DNA from: Xylanibacter caecicola
Lineage (GTDB): Bacteria; Bacteroidota; Bacteroidia; Bacteroidales; Bacteroidaceae
Reading direction: 5' to 3'
DNA: 64,000 bases
Assembly (NCBI RefSeq): GCF_013166515.1
Contig: NZ_JABKKJ010000008.1
Coordinates: 1-64,000, forward strand
Part shown: in pieces, positions 24,800 to 33,557 of the stretch
How positions within the stretch are numbered: the stretch's first letter is position 1
Layout: each line of letters opens with the position of its first letter
Translations under genes and position numbers: made by a program
Notes under the pieces: generated by a model
Seen by the model: only the letters and a program-made list of their open reading frames with translations
Told to the model about the DNA's origin: nothing
Database searches by the model: none

Positions 24800-25368
24800 T
24801 GTTTTTACGTGACAAAATGTCAATAGAAAAAAGTCACTCTAAAGTCTCGTTCTATTAGAATTGAACGGGCTAAAAGAACCTTTAAGTCCCCGAAATGTTG
24901 CCTTTTTGTGACGAAATGGCGTACTTTGAGGTACAAAACATGTACCTTTAGGCTCCGAATATGCCTGCTTTGGGCTCCAAAGATGCCTGTTTCGGACCGT
25001 AATATGCCTACTTTCGTATAGAAATCAGGCAACTTTCCCTTTTCCTTCTGTGCACACTTTTGTTTTTTTTATGCGTAACACTTTGATACAAAAGGTGCTA
25101 TCCTTGCACACGATTTTTGACGATATTCAGCCCCGTCGGTGTTTTTGTTCCAGAAAATCGCCGTATTTTGGGGTTATGAAAAATCAAATAGTAAGCGGGA
25201 GCGGCGTTTTGCTATAAATGTGTAAGACGCAGTTTGTCGGGCGTCAAGCTGCGATGATTTGTTGCCATGTAGGCATTTTCCGGTAAATGTCTGTTACTGA
25301 CATCTTTTAAACCAACAACTTGTATCCCGGACATTTACAAGGACGTGTTGTTGAACTAAGTGAAAAAA
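24800..25368. repeat. Large dispersed non-coding repeat, copy 1
   Basis: Five blocks recur in the same order at 59467-60147: AAAGTCTCGTTCTA (24841-24854), a 26-nt block ending AATCAGGCAACTTTC (25012-25037), TGCACACGA-TTTTTG (25105-25119), a 32-nt block with GGGGTTATG (25157-25188) and a 40-nt block starting GGACATTTACAAGG (25329-25368). Between blocks 1 and 2 are degenerate ~22-nt units with ATGCC(T/G)nCTTT. No open frame is shared. Confidence 0.75.
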
Positions 25369-25585
25369 ATTATAACACGGATGATGCTTATTTTGACACA
25401 CCCTTTTTTATATATGATTATCAGAAAAAAGAGTTGCCACGGAGGGTGACAAGTGGTTGTAATGGGTATACAATCCGCCATCCAGAATAAATCTGTTGAC
25501 ACCGCGATATTTTATTAACACTCATATTGAACAAATATGAGGGGGAGAAAAGGTGCGGATACAAACAGAATTTGCCGACGGCTGT

Positions 25586-26911
25586 TTATGGGCAGGCCGT
25601 CAGAGTAAAGTCAACCATGTTGAAACGCACTTTGCCGAATAGCATAAGCGATTTCAAACCAAAATTACATTCATGCTCCATTCCCGACGGATTGTCTTCG
25701 CAGCGCACATCAATCTGAGGAATAATGACGGTTCGGTTTCCTAATTGAGCCTTTAAATCAGGTACGCGGTAACACTTCGAGATATGAACGCCTCCGACTC
25801 CAGCCATTCTTATAGAATCCGGTTGAGAGTGTGCGATGATATATTCCTTGTTCTTTTCAAAAAATGTTTTATCTAAAGACCCGAATGAAGCATCTCCTGA
25901 GTCAATACACATAAGCATGGGATTGTTATGTATTTTTCCGCGTGCCAATAGATTCATGCTCGATGAGAAGCACATGTTTGACGTGGCGTTGCTCCTGGTC
26001 GGCGCGGTTGCAGGGATTGTAATTTGATGATTGACAAAGTCAATGGTCAAATCTTTTAATTGTAGCATCAATTCACTACCTACAACGATATCAAAGCAAT
26101 TTATATATTTGTCGGCTTCTTCAGTATTTGTTGTCATGGAAATGACTGTAAACGGCACATCCGTGATGGTTATAGAACCGAGTTTCAATTCTTTTGCAAT
26201 GACATGACGACCCGTCTGCACTCCTGTCAAATCGCCGACGTTTCCGGTGGCATCCAATGAAATCAGTCCTAATTTTTGCGCCAAAGAATCGGAAATAACA
26301 TTAATGCCGGCACCGGTGTCAAAGGTTATATCGGCAGGAATGCCGTTTATGGCGCAATCATCAAGATGTATCAACAAAGAATTATGCTTTGTCGGATCGA
26401 CAGGTACAAACCGAAATGGTACGGTTGCTTGGGGACTGTTTCCGAAAGTTATGGCATAGGGCTTGTATGCGGATAAGGCTTTATATTGGTTTATATGCTT
26501 CTGCATTCCGGAAATTGCTGTCGAATCCAGATGTTGTCTTGTCGCGTCCAATACGGAAGAAACGATGGTTGCCGCTTTCTCATTATCTCCGATACGGCTT
26601 AAATCCATTGCAAACATTAGCGATGAATTTAGTATATTGCCGAGGTCGAGATATTCTGACTGCGTGTTGAATAATTCTGTAAAAGCCGGAATGGATACGT
26701 CGGGACGATTGAAGCGGTTGCCAATGAGACAACGGGAATATACTTCAAGAAATTTGTGAATGGAGTCTTTTGGCGCTGATTGGTAGATTGAATCAAGAGC
26801 AAACCAATCTCCTTTATTCATGGCATTGCCGATTTTCTCGTCATAAGTCTGTGCAAATCCAAAAGAACAGGAGCAGATAAGGACAATAAAAGTATAAAGC
26901 AGTTTCTTCAT
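25586..26911 (-). CDS. Exported retropepsin-like aspartic protease, two-lobed
   Basis: This 441-aa exported protein (signal peptide 1-20, ending FGFA) has a helical N-terminal part (about 25-150) and then two halves with aspartic-protease character. The first has FDTGAGINV with D198-T199-G200 and a later hydrophobic-hydrophobic-G (IVVGSEL, 276-282). The second has CIDSGDASFGS with D337-S338-G339. It resembles the Bacteroidetes proteins with retropepsin-like (aspartyl_protease) domains. If both Asp residues pair, it would act as a single-chain two-lobed enzyme in the periplasm or outside. The substrate is unknown. It stands alone between two non-coding gaps. Confidence 0.85.
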   Translation of the reverse strand: MKKLLYTFIVLICSCSFGFAQTYDEKIGNAMNKGDWFALDSIYQSAPKDSIHKFLEVYSRCLIGNRFNRPDVSIPAFTELFNTQSEYLDLGNILNSSLMFAMDLSRIGDNEKAATIVSSVLDATRQHLDSTAISGMQKHINQYKALSAYKPYAITFGNSPQATVPFRFVPVDPTKHNSLLIHLDDCAINGIPADITFDTGAGINVISDSLAQKLGLISLDATGNVGDLTGVQTGRHVIAKELKLGSITITDVPFTVISMTTNTEEADKYINCFDIVVGSELMLQLKDLTIDFVNHQITIPATAPTRSNATSNMCFSSSMNLLARGKIHNNPMLMCIDSGDASFGSLDKTFFEKNKEYIIAHSQPDSIRMAGVGGVHISKCYRVPDLKAQLGNRTVIIPQIDVRCEDNPSGMEHECNFGLKSLMLFGKVRFNMVDFTLTACP

Positions 26912-26940
26912 AACAGAAAGCGTTTGATGTTTGATCTATG

Positions 26941-26948
26941 CAAAGTTA
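26941..26948 (-). promoter_or_regulatory. Predicted -7 element of the aspartic-protease gene
   Basis: The minus strand reads TAACTTTG, a full match to TAnnTTTG, 30 bp before the ATG. The -33 region has no clear TTTG. Confidence 0.5.
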
Positions 26949-27145
26949 TGAATTATCAGCGAGATAGAGTCATAATCATAGGAAATCTTCATGACCGTAG
27001 ATATGGAAAATGCAGACGGTTTCGTGACGTTTTGCTTCTCTTTTGTGGTGGTGCAGGCACGTAGTCCTGTCTGTTAGGAGTGTCAGGCATACAGGCAAAC
27101 AACTTGTCGGTTGAAACTACCGTTGATAAATGAGCAGTTAAAGTT

Positions 27146-27176
27146 TTTGTTTTTCCGATGAATTAATGTAATTTTG
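27146..27176 (+). promoter_or_regulatory. Promoter of cysS
   Basis: TTTG (27146-27149), 19 nt, TAATTTTG (27169-27176), a full Bacteroidetes consensus match 28 bp before the cysS ATG. Confidence 0.75.
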
Positions 27177-27204
27177 CAGACTATAATTATATACATTATT
27201 ATAT

Positions 27205-28701
27205 ATGGCAATGGAACAGAAACTATTTATCTATAATACGCTGAGCCGCCGTAAGGAACTTTTTGAGCCGCTTCATGCTCCCAACGTCGGCATGTATGTG
27301 TGCGGTCCTACGGTATATGGCGACCCACATTTGGGTCATGCCCGTCCGGCGATAACGTTTGACATACTTTTCCGCTATTTGAAACATCTTGGATATAAGG
27401 TTCGCTATGTGCGTAACATCACCGATGTGGGGCATCTTGAGCACGATGCCGACGAGGGCGATGACAAGATTGCAAAGAAGGCAAGGCTTGAACAGCTTGA
27501 GCCGATGGAGATAGCGCAACACTATACCAACCGATATCATCAGGCAATGGAGGCTCTTAATGTACTTCCACCGAGCATAGAGCCGCATGCCACGGGGCAT
27601 ATCATAGAGCAGGAACAACTTGTACAGGAAATCATCGACAACGGATTTGCATACGAGAGTAACGGTTCGGTATATTTTGACATAGAGAAATATAACAAGG
27701 TTCACCGCTATGGAATACTTTCCGGACGCAATCTCGACGATGTGATAAATGCCAGTCGTGAGTTGGACGGAGTGGGAGAGAAGCGCAATCAGGTGGACTT
27801 CGCTATATGGAAGAAGGCACAGCCCGAGCATATCATGCGCTGGCTCAGTCCGTGGAGCGAAGGTTTCCCGGGTTGGCACTGCGAGTGCACGGCAATGGGA
27901 CGTAAGTATCTCGGCAATCATTTCGATATACATGGCGGTGGAATGGATCTGGTTTTCCCGCATCACGAATGTGAGATAGCGCAGGCAGTGGCAAGTCAGG
28001 GCGACCAAATGGTGCGCTATTGGATGCACAACAACATGATAACAATCAACGGACAGAAGATGGGCAAGTCGCTCGGCAACTTCATTACGCTGGAACAGTT
28101 CTTCACCGGCGCGCATCCTTCGCTTGAAAAGGCGTACACTCCGATGACCATACGCTTCTTCATCCTGTCGGCACATTACCGCGGAACGGTAGACTTCTCG
28201 AACGAGGCTCTTGCCGCAAGCGAGAAAGGACTGGACAGACTGATGACCGGAATAAGCGGTATCGGGCGGATAGTGCCGTCGGCAGAAAGCGATGCCGACA
28301 CGGCAAAGACCGTTGCCGAGTTGCGTGGCAAGTGCTATGACGCGATGAACGACGACATGCAGACACCTGTTGTTATAAGTCATCTGTTCGAAGCGTGCCG
28401 CTTGGTGAACATTCTTCTTGACCACAAGGCTGCAATAAACGAGGCAGACCTGAAAGAACTGTCGGACACAATGCACCTCTTTGCATTCGACATTCTCGGA
28501 CTGCGTGAGGAAAAGGGCGGCGGAAGCGACGAGCGCGAAGAGGCTTACGGCAAGGTGATGGACATGATTCTTGACCTGCGTGCCAAGGCGCGTGCAAATA
28601 AAGACTGGGCTACGTGCGACCAGATACGCGATGCGCTTAAGGATGCCGGCTTTGAGGTTAAGGATACCAAAGACGGTTGTGTGTGGAGATTGAACAGATG
28701 A
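27205..28701 (+). CDS. cysS: Cysteinyl-tRNA synthetase
   Basis: CysS charges tRNA-Cys with cysteine and is a class I synthetase. The 498-aa protein has the zinc ligand region starting at C33 ([10 protein letters not shown]), the HIGH-equivalent HLGH at 42-45, the further zinc ligands in WHCECTAM and HHECEIAQ, and the KMSKS-equivalent KMGKS at 285-289. The C-terminal tRNA-binding domain ends in [20 protein letters not shown]. Size and order are normal. A second in-frame ATG at 27211 is an alternative start. It is transcribed alone, between a consensus promoter and a strong terminator. Confidence 0.97.
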   Translation: MAMEQKLFIYNTLSRRKELFEPLHAPNVGMYVCGPTVYGDPHLGHARPAITFDILFRYLKHLGYKVRYVRNITDVGHLEHDADEGDDKIAKKARLEQLEPMEIAQHYTNRYHQAMEALNVLPPSIEPHATGHIIEQEQLVQEIIDNGFAYESNGSVYFDIEKYNKVHRYGILSGRNLDDVINASRELDGVGEKRNQVDFAIWKKAQPEHIMRWLSPWSEGFPGWHCECTAMGRKYLGNHFDIHGGGMDLVFPHHECEIAQAVASQGDQMVRYWMHNNMITINGQKMGKSLGNFITLEQFFTGAHPSLEKAYTPMTIRFFILSAHYRGTVDFSNEALAASEKGLDRLMTGISGIGRIVPSAESDADTAKTVAELRGKCYDAMNDDMQTPVVISHLFEACRLVNILLDHKAAINEADLKELSDTMHLFAFDILGLREEKGGGSDEREEAYGKVMDMILDLRAKARANKDWATCDQIRDALKDAGFEVKDTKDGCVWRLNR

Positions 28702-28710
28702 CATTTTAGG

Positions 28711-28767
28711 AGTAAAGGAGTTAAGAAAATATATTTATTGCATTTGTCTTAACTCCTTTACTTTTTT
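28711..28767 (+). terminator. Terminator of cysS
   Basis: A perfect 16-bp stem (AGTAAAGGAGTTAAGA, 28711-28726, with 28747-28762) and a 20-nt loop are followed by TTTTT. Confidence 0.85.
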
Positions 28768-28782
28768 ACTACTAAGAAATTC

Positions 28783-29409
28783 ATGAAAAAGACAGTATTC
28801 TTATTGGTATCGCTGATGTTCTCTGTGCTGATATATGCGCAGGGCACTTATACAAAGGTCTGTAATGATAAGTCGCTTGTCAGGAAATCGGCAAAGTGGG
28901 CAAGGAAAGGAGAGTGGCGAAACGGTTTCAAGGCGGCATCGCCTGATGCGAGCGTGAACCTTACGGAGTTTTATACACAGTATTCCAAAAACCGAGAGCA
29001 GTGGGATGCCATGTTCCGCTGGCTGGCAACAGCCGACCTTACGGGCATGCCTAAAGGTAAGTATCCCATAGAAGGAACAACGCTCGTGGCAAGTGTTGAG
29101 GACAGCCGCAACAGCGAACTGACAAAACGCCGCAGCGAGAGCCATTTTCATCATATAGACTTTCAGTATGTAGTTAAGGGTACGGAGCGTTTCGGTATAA
29201 TAGAACATGAGACGAGCAAGCCCAACTGTGAGTACAAGCCTGATGTCATACATTATGACTATGATGTAGATAAGGTGCGTTTCTATGACTCGTCAAAGGA
29301 TAAATTCTTTATTTTCTTTCCCTCCGACTGGCATATTGCAAAGGTCAAGACCGACCTTGAAGACCAGGAGATACGCGTCATTGTGGTAAAACTCGACTAC
29401 GTGGAATAA
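28783..29409 (+). CDS. YhcH/YjgK/YiaL family protein (DUF386), exported
   Basis: This 208-aa protein has a signal peptide (1-19, MKKTVFLLVSLMFSVLIYA) and a C-terminal DUF386 cupin-like domain (about 80-208) with the family's metal-site phrases ESHFHHIDFQYVVKG and FFPSDWHIAK. Relatives include the beta subunit of evolved beta-galactosidase and proteins in sialic-acid operons, and some are thought to be sugar mutarotases or lyases. Members are mostly cytoplasmic, so an exported form is notable, though common in Bacteroidetes. The gene is convergent with hemolysin III, 12 bp apart. Confidence 0.85.
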   Translation: MKKTVFLLVSLMFSVLIYAQGTYTKVCNDKSLVRKSAKWARKGEWRNGFKAASPDASVNLTEFYTQYSKNREQWDAMFRWLATADLTGMPKGKYPIEGTTLVASVEDSRNSELTKRRSESHFHHIDFQYVVKGTERFGIIEHETSKPNCEYKPDVIHYDYDVDKVRFYDSSKDKFFIFFPSDWHIAKVKTDLEDQEIRVIVVKLDYVE

Positions 29410-29421
29410 CTGCCTCAGACA

Positions 29422-30072
29422 TTATTGCAGATAATCCATAAGCACATCCCACACGGCAATGATGTGACATACGGAACCGGCGAGTACGAAAAAATGGAAA
29501 ACGCTGTGCATGAACCGCTTTTTATTAAGACTGTAAAAGGCGGCGCCGGTGATATAGCATATTCCCTCGGCTATTATCCATGCCACAGCTGTGGCACTGA
29601 CATTGTCTATAAGAGGTTTGAAAGCAACAAGAACGGTAAGTCCCATTCCTACAAAGCAGAGCGTCTCGATGTTGCTGTGCTCTTTGAGTTTGGCGAAACT
29701 TATTGCCGTTCCTGCCAGCGCACATGTCCATATAAAGACGAACAGTCCCCAACCCCAGTATCCCTCGTTTCGTAGTGCAATGAGCGTAAGTGGCGAGTAG
29801 CTGCCTGCTATGTGCCAGTATATTGCGGCGTGATCCCATTTCCTTAGTCTTTCTTTCCACTTGCTTCGTCGCGGCAGGGCATGATATATCGTTGATGCGA
29901 TGTATGAGCAAAGCATGCCGGCAAGATAAAGAACCACGCCGAGCGATGCCCATGGGTTGTCTGCGCCATGACATATTAGGGTGAACACCACGGCTGTTGC
30001 CACACCGAGAAATATCCCTCCGGCATGTGACCATGAGTTCCACAGCTCTTCTTTCCTTGTATATCGTATCAT
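29422..30072 (-). CDS. Hemolysin III family membrane protein (PAQR-related)
   Basis: This 216-aa integral membrane protein has seven hydrophobic segments and the hemolysin III/YqfA signatures: SHAGGIFLGV near the N-terminus (15-24), ASTIYHALPR around 58-67, WDHAAIYWHIAGSYSPLTL at about 77-95 and a C-terminal histidine (HSVFHFFVLAGSVCHIIAV). The conserved His and Asp residues suggest a metal-dependent hydrolase of the PAQR/CREST superfamily. The name hemolysin is historical, and toxin activity should not be assumed. It starts 23 bp after rnr, so the two genes are probably co-transcribed. Confidence 0.93.
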   Translation of the reverse strand: MIRYTRKEELWNSWSHAGGIFLGVATAVVFTLICHGADNPWASLGVVLYLAGMLCSYIASTIYHALPRRSKWKERLRKWDHAAIYWHIAGSYSPLTLIALRNEGYWGWGLFVFIWTCALAGTAISFAKLKEHSNIETLCFVGMGLTVLVAFKPLIDNVSATAVAWIIAEGICYITGAAFYSLNKKRFMHSVFHFFVLAGSVCHIIAVWDVLMDYLQ

Positions 30073-30095
30073 TGGATAATGTGTGGTGTAATCTG

Positions 30096-32297
30096 TCAGA
30101 TATCTGATGACAGTACGAAATCAAGCTGTTTCTTATCTATGTTCGCCTTTGCCACCTTTATGCGGACACTGTCTCCAAGCTGGTAGCGGTGTCTGCGACG
30201 CCGTCCCACAAGACAGTAGTTGCGTTCGTCAAAGTCGTAATAGTCATCGTTAAGGTCGTGTATTGACACCATTCCCTCACAGTGGTTCTCGTCGATTTCG
30301 CAATATATTCCGTATGACGTTATACCGCTGATGTGCGCATCGTATTCGTTTCCGATCTTGTCTGCCATGAACTCCACCATTTTATACTTTATAGAGTCGC
30401 GCTCCGCGTTCTGTGCTATCTGCTCCATGTCGCTCGAGTGTTTGCAGAGTTCTTCGTAACGCTCCTTGTTGGCGCTGCGTCCTCCTGCCTGATAGCGTGT
30501 CAGCAGACGATGCACGAGTGTGTCGGGATAGCGGCGTATAGGACTGGTGAAATGTGTATAGTAGTCGAAAGCCAACCCGTAGTGCCCGATGTTGTGCACA
30601 CTGTATTTGGCTTTCATCATCGCCCGTAGTGCCACACTTTCTATCAGTTTCTGCTCGTTGCTTCCGTTACAGTCGTCCATCAGTCGGTTAAGACTGCGTG
30701 AAACCTCGCCTTTGGTACCTCCGGTCTTCAGCTTATAGCCGAACCTTACGATAAATTCGCGCAACGTTTCCAGCTTCGTGGGATCCGGCATGTCGTGTAT
30801 ACGATATGGCAGTGTCTTTGCCTTCTCGCCCTTTTTCACCTTTCCGATGCTCTCCGCAACGGTTCTGTTGGCAAGCAACATGAACTCTTCAATCAACTTG
30901 TTGGCATCTTTTGCTTTCTTGAAATAACATCGTATGGGCTTTCCTTTCTCATCGGTTTCAAACCGCATCTCTTCACGGTCGAACTTCACGGCGCCGTTTT
31001 TGAACCTTGCCTTGCGTAGTTTCTTTGCCAGACGATCCAGCGTTATCAGTTCCAAAGCATATTCGCCCGTGTATCCGTCTTTTCCTGCATCGGGTGCAGG
31101 CTCTCCTGTTCCATCCTTTACTCCGTTCCGTTCAAGAATATCCTGTACCTCTTCGTATGCAAAGCGCCTGTCGCTCTTTATCACCGTGTGTACCAATCGC
31201 CAGCGTTTCACCTGCCCCTCGTTGTCCATGTCGAAGACAACGCTGTATGCCAGTTTCTCTTCATCGGGGCGTAGCGAGCAGATGAAGTTACACAGACGTT
31301 CTGGTAACATGGGTATTGTGCGATCTACGAGATACACGCTTGTGGCGCGTTTCACCGCTTCCTTGTCGATGACGGAGCCTTCGGTGACATAGTGCGACAC
31401 GTCGGCGATGTGCACGCCTACCTCCCACAGTCCCTTGCCGAGTGGCTTAATGGACAGTGCGTCGTCAAAATCCTTGGCGTCTTTGGGGTCTATCGTGAAT
31501 GTAGTCACGCTGCGGAAATCCTCCCTTTCCTTATAGTCCTGCTCCGTTATTTCACCACTTATCTTGTTGGCCGCCTCTTCCACGTTCTTGGGATATTTGT
31601 ATGGCAGCCCGTACTGAGCCAGTATGGCATGCATCTCCACATCGTTGTCACCCATTTTTCCGAGCACGTCCACCACCTCTCCAATGATGCTTTTGTTCTC
31701 TGCCGACGGCCATTGCACTATTTTTACCACAGCCTTTTCTCCGGTTTTTCCGCCTTTCAGCTTCTTCTTTTGTATGATTATGTCCTGCATGAATGTACGG
31801 CTGTCCGGAACAAGCAGCGCGAAATCTCTCTCCACAATCAGTTTGCCCACAAACGAGTCGTGTGCCCGCTCGATAATCTTTGTCACCATAGCTTCTTTGA
31901 TATGGTTCCTTCGCCTTGCCATCATGGCTACCTGTACACGGTCGCCGTTGAACGCGAACATCGAGTTGCGCTCTGCCACGAACACAGGTTTGCCGTTCTC
32001 GTCGGGTATAACGCTGTTCTTGCCGTTGGGTTTCCGCAAGAAGCGTCCCGTCAGCACCTGTCCTTTTGTATTAAGACGGAACGAGTTTTCGCTCACTTTG
32101 CTCAGATAGTCATCCCATGCCATGTCTTCCATAATATCCACAGCGAGCATCTTTGCCGGATGAGTATCCAGTCTGAGAGTCTTGAAAATCTGTTTTAAAC
32201 TATATGTTTCTTCGGGATGATGCATGAAAAACTGCTGCAACATTTCCGACAATTGTTTCTTGCCTACACGTGTATGGCTGCCTTTGTTTTTTGCCAT
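30096..32297 (-). CDS. rnr: Ribonuclease R
   Basis: RNase R is a processive 3'-5' exoribonuclease that degrades structured RNA and helps in RNA quality control. The 733-aa protein has an N-terminal winged-helix-like region, cold-shock/OB domains, the RNB catalytic domain with DAKDFDDALSI at about 275-285 (the Asp cluster that binds the metals), the later FTSPIRRYPDTLVHR segment around 570-584 and a C-terminal S1 domain (about 645-733) ending HRYQLGDSVRIKVAKANIDKKQLDFVLSS. The length is normal. The minus-strand sequence TATCTTCG at 32337-32330 is a likely -7 element. It is followed by hemolysin III. Confidence 0.96.
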   Translation of the reverse strand: MAKNKGSHTRVGKKQLSEMLQQFFMHHPEETYSLKQIFKTLRLDTHPAKMLAVDIMEDMAWDDYLSKVSENSFRLNTKGQVLTGRFLRKPNGKNSVIPDENGKPVFVAERNSMFAFNGDRVQVAMMARRRNHIKEAMVTKIIERAHDSFVGKLIVERDFALLVPDSRTFMQDIIIQKKKLKGGKTGEKAVVKIVQWPSAENKSIIGEVVDVLGKMGDNDVEMHAILAQYGLPYKYPKNVEEAANKISGEITEQDYKEREDFRSVTTFTIDPKDAKDFDDALSIKPLGKGLWEVGVHIADVSHYVTEGSVIDKEAVKRATSVYLVDRTIPMLPERLCNFICSLRPDEEKLAYSVVFDMDNEGQVKRWRLVHTVIKSDRRFAYEEVQDILERNGVKDGTGEPAPDAGKDGYTGEYALELITLDRLAKKLRKARFKNGAVKFDREEMRFETDEKGKPIRCYFKKAKDANKLIEEFMLLANRTVAESIGKVKKGEKAKTLPYRIHDMPDPTKLETLREFIVRFGYKLKTGGTKGEVSRSLNRLMDDCNGSNEQKLIESVALRAMMKAKYSVHNIGHYGLAFDYYTHFTSPIRRYPDTLVHRLLTRYQAGGRSANKERYEELCKHSSDMEQIAQNAERDSIKYKMVEFMADKIGNEYDAHISGITSYGIYCEIDENHCEGMVSIHDLNDDYYDFDERNYCLVGRRRRHRYQLGDSVRIKVAKANIDKKQLDFVLSSDI

Positions 32298-32329
32298 AAT
32301 ACAGAATTTTAATGATTAAAGCACATGTG

Positions 32330-32337
32330 CGAAGATA
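32330..32337 (-). promoter_or_regulatory. Possible -7 element for rnr
   Basis: The minus strand reads TATCTTCG, one base off TAnnTTTG, 33 bp before the rnr ATG. Confidence 0.35.
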
Positions 32338-32400
32338 CGAAATAAATCGTACAAATGTGCTGTTGTAATGAAAAAAACGGTTAATTCGGACTTTTCTTCT

Positions 32401-32408
32401 TATCTTTG
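32401..32408 (+). promoter_or_regulatory. Predicted -7 element for the envelope-glycan genes
   Basis: TATCTTTG matches TAnnTTTG and lies 61 bp before the epimerase ATG. A TTTG -33 box is not clear. Confidence 0.5.
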
Positions 32409-32468
32409 CACGTGTTTGCCCGTGCCTGTTTCGGGCGTATATATATTAATAAGGTATATAAATAGTAG

Positions 32469-33488
32469 ATGAGCAGTAGGATATTGATAACCGGAGCCAC
32501 CGGCTTTATTGGAGGCTTTATTGTCGAAGAGGCTTTGCGCCGTGGCATGGAGGTATGGGTGGCAGTGCGTAAATCCAGTTCACGCCGGTTTCTAACCGAT
32601 ACGCGGATAAACTTCATAGAACTTAATCTCGGCAGTTCTGCCGACATAGAACGCAGCCTTGCCGGACTGTCGTTCGACTATGTGGTCCATGCCGCCGGCG
32701 TTACTAAATGTGTGGACAGTGCCGACTTCTACCGTGTCAACACTCTTGGCACTATCAATCTGGTGAAAGCCCTGCTGCATCTTGGCGGCAATATCAGGCG
32801 TTTTGTGTATATAAGCAGTCTGAGCAGCTATGGTCCGGTGCATGAGGACGAGCCGCTTCGTGAAATAAAACCGTCGGATCCGCAATGTCCCGACACTGCC
32901 TATGGACGCAGTAAGATGGAGAGCGAGCGCTGTCTCAACACTATTCTTGGAGACGACGGAAAAGGAAATACATTCCCATACGTGATATTGTGCCCCACGG
33001 GAGTGTACGGTCCGCGCGAGCGCGACTATTTCATGATGGCAAAGAGCATACGCAGTCATGTCGACTTTGCCGTTGGCTACAGGCCTCAACACCTTACATT
33101 TGTCTATGTCCTCGATGTTGTGCAGGCTGTGTTTCTTGCTCTTGAGAGAGGCAGAAACGGTGGGAGATACTTTCTCAGCGACGGCAATGTCTATTCGTCG
33201 CGCACGTTCAGCGACCTGCTGCACCGTGAATTGGGCGTTGGCTTGCTCCTGCGGATAAAGGCCCCGATATGTTTTCTGCGTGTCGTGACGTTTGTGGGTG
33301 AGCATGTCGGCAGGCTCACGGGCAAGGCTTCTGCATTGAACAACGACAAGTTTCATATAATGAAGCAGCGTAATTGGCGCTGCGACATTTCCGACACCAT
33401 AAACGATTTGGGTTATGTGCCGCATTACGACCTCGGGCGCGGTGTGCCCCTTACCGTGAGTTGGTATAAGGAGCACGGCTGGTTGTAA
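32469..33488 (+). CDS. NAD-dependent epimerase/dehydratase (extended SDR)
   Basis: This 339-aa cytoplasmic enzyme is an extended short-chain dehydrogenase acting on nucleotide sugars or related substrates. It has the Rossmann motif GATGFIGG at about 8-15, the VHAAGVTK strand near 72-79 and the active-site YGRSKME (Tyr and Lys, about 151-157) preceded by the SSLSSYG segment. It is the first gene of a plus-strand run through PAP2, EptA-like and acyltransferase genes, with gaps of 34-230 bp. The exact substrate cannot be told; UDP-sugar 4-epimerase-like or sterol/flavonoid reductase-like members share these motifs. Confidence 0.9.
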   Translation: MSSRILITGATGFIGGFIVEEALRRGMEVWVAVRKSSSRRFLTDTRINFIELNLGSSADIERSLAGLSFDYVVHAAGVTKCVDSADFYRVNTLGTINLVKALLHLGGNIRRFVYISSLSSYGPVHEDEPLREIKPSDPQCPDTAYGRSKMESERCLNTILGDDGKGNTFPYVILCPTGVYGPRERDYFMMAKSIRSHVDFAVGYRPQHLTFVYVLDVVQAVFLALERGRNGGRYFLSDGNVYSSRTFSDLLHRELGVGLLLRIKAPICFLRVVTFVGEHVGRLTGKASALNNDKFHIMKQRNWRCDISDTINDLGYVPHYDLGRGVPLTVSWYKEHGWL

Positions 33489-33557
33489 AGGCATTTCTTC
33501 TTGCCGCCATATCAAATAAGATAAACAACAACGATTATCAGATAAAAAACAGAAACC

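Larger units (their letters stand above)
24704..25406. mobile_element. Possible degenerate element bounded by GGGTGTGTCA inverted ends
   Basis: GGGTGTGTCA at 24708-24717 and its inverse TGACACACCC at 25394-25403 face each other about 700 bp apart, with AT-rich extensions that also agree (AATAA inside). A third inverted copy lies at 24762-24771. Ends of this type occur on some bacterial insertion sequences, but there is no transposase here. It could be a non-autonomous element, a relic or coincidence with a terminator. Confidence 0.35.
24581..25585. other. Repeat-rich non-coding kilobase
   Basis: No gene is supported in this 1-kb gap. It holds a GGTAATGA/TCATTACC hairpin (24661-24685), a GAGGGTGTGTCA/TGACACACCCTC hairpin (24706-24773), a large repeat shared with 59467-60147 and a GGGTGTGTCA-type end at 25388-25406. 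Most of it is described in separate entries. Confidence 0.7.

Noticed and set aside
24704..25406. Intact insertion sequence
   Set aside because: No transposase frame lies between the inverted ends, so at most a relic or a non-autonomous element is possible.
27223..28704. 493-codon open frame opposite cysS
   Set aside because: It lies antisense over the whole of a well-supported cysS and encodes no recognisable domain; it is a by-product of codon use.
29422..30072. True pore-forming toxin because of the name hemolysin III
   Set aside because: The family is a widespread membrane protein related to PAQR receptors; the motifs point to a metal-binding membrane hydrolase, and the context (with rnr) is housekeeping.
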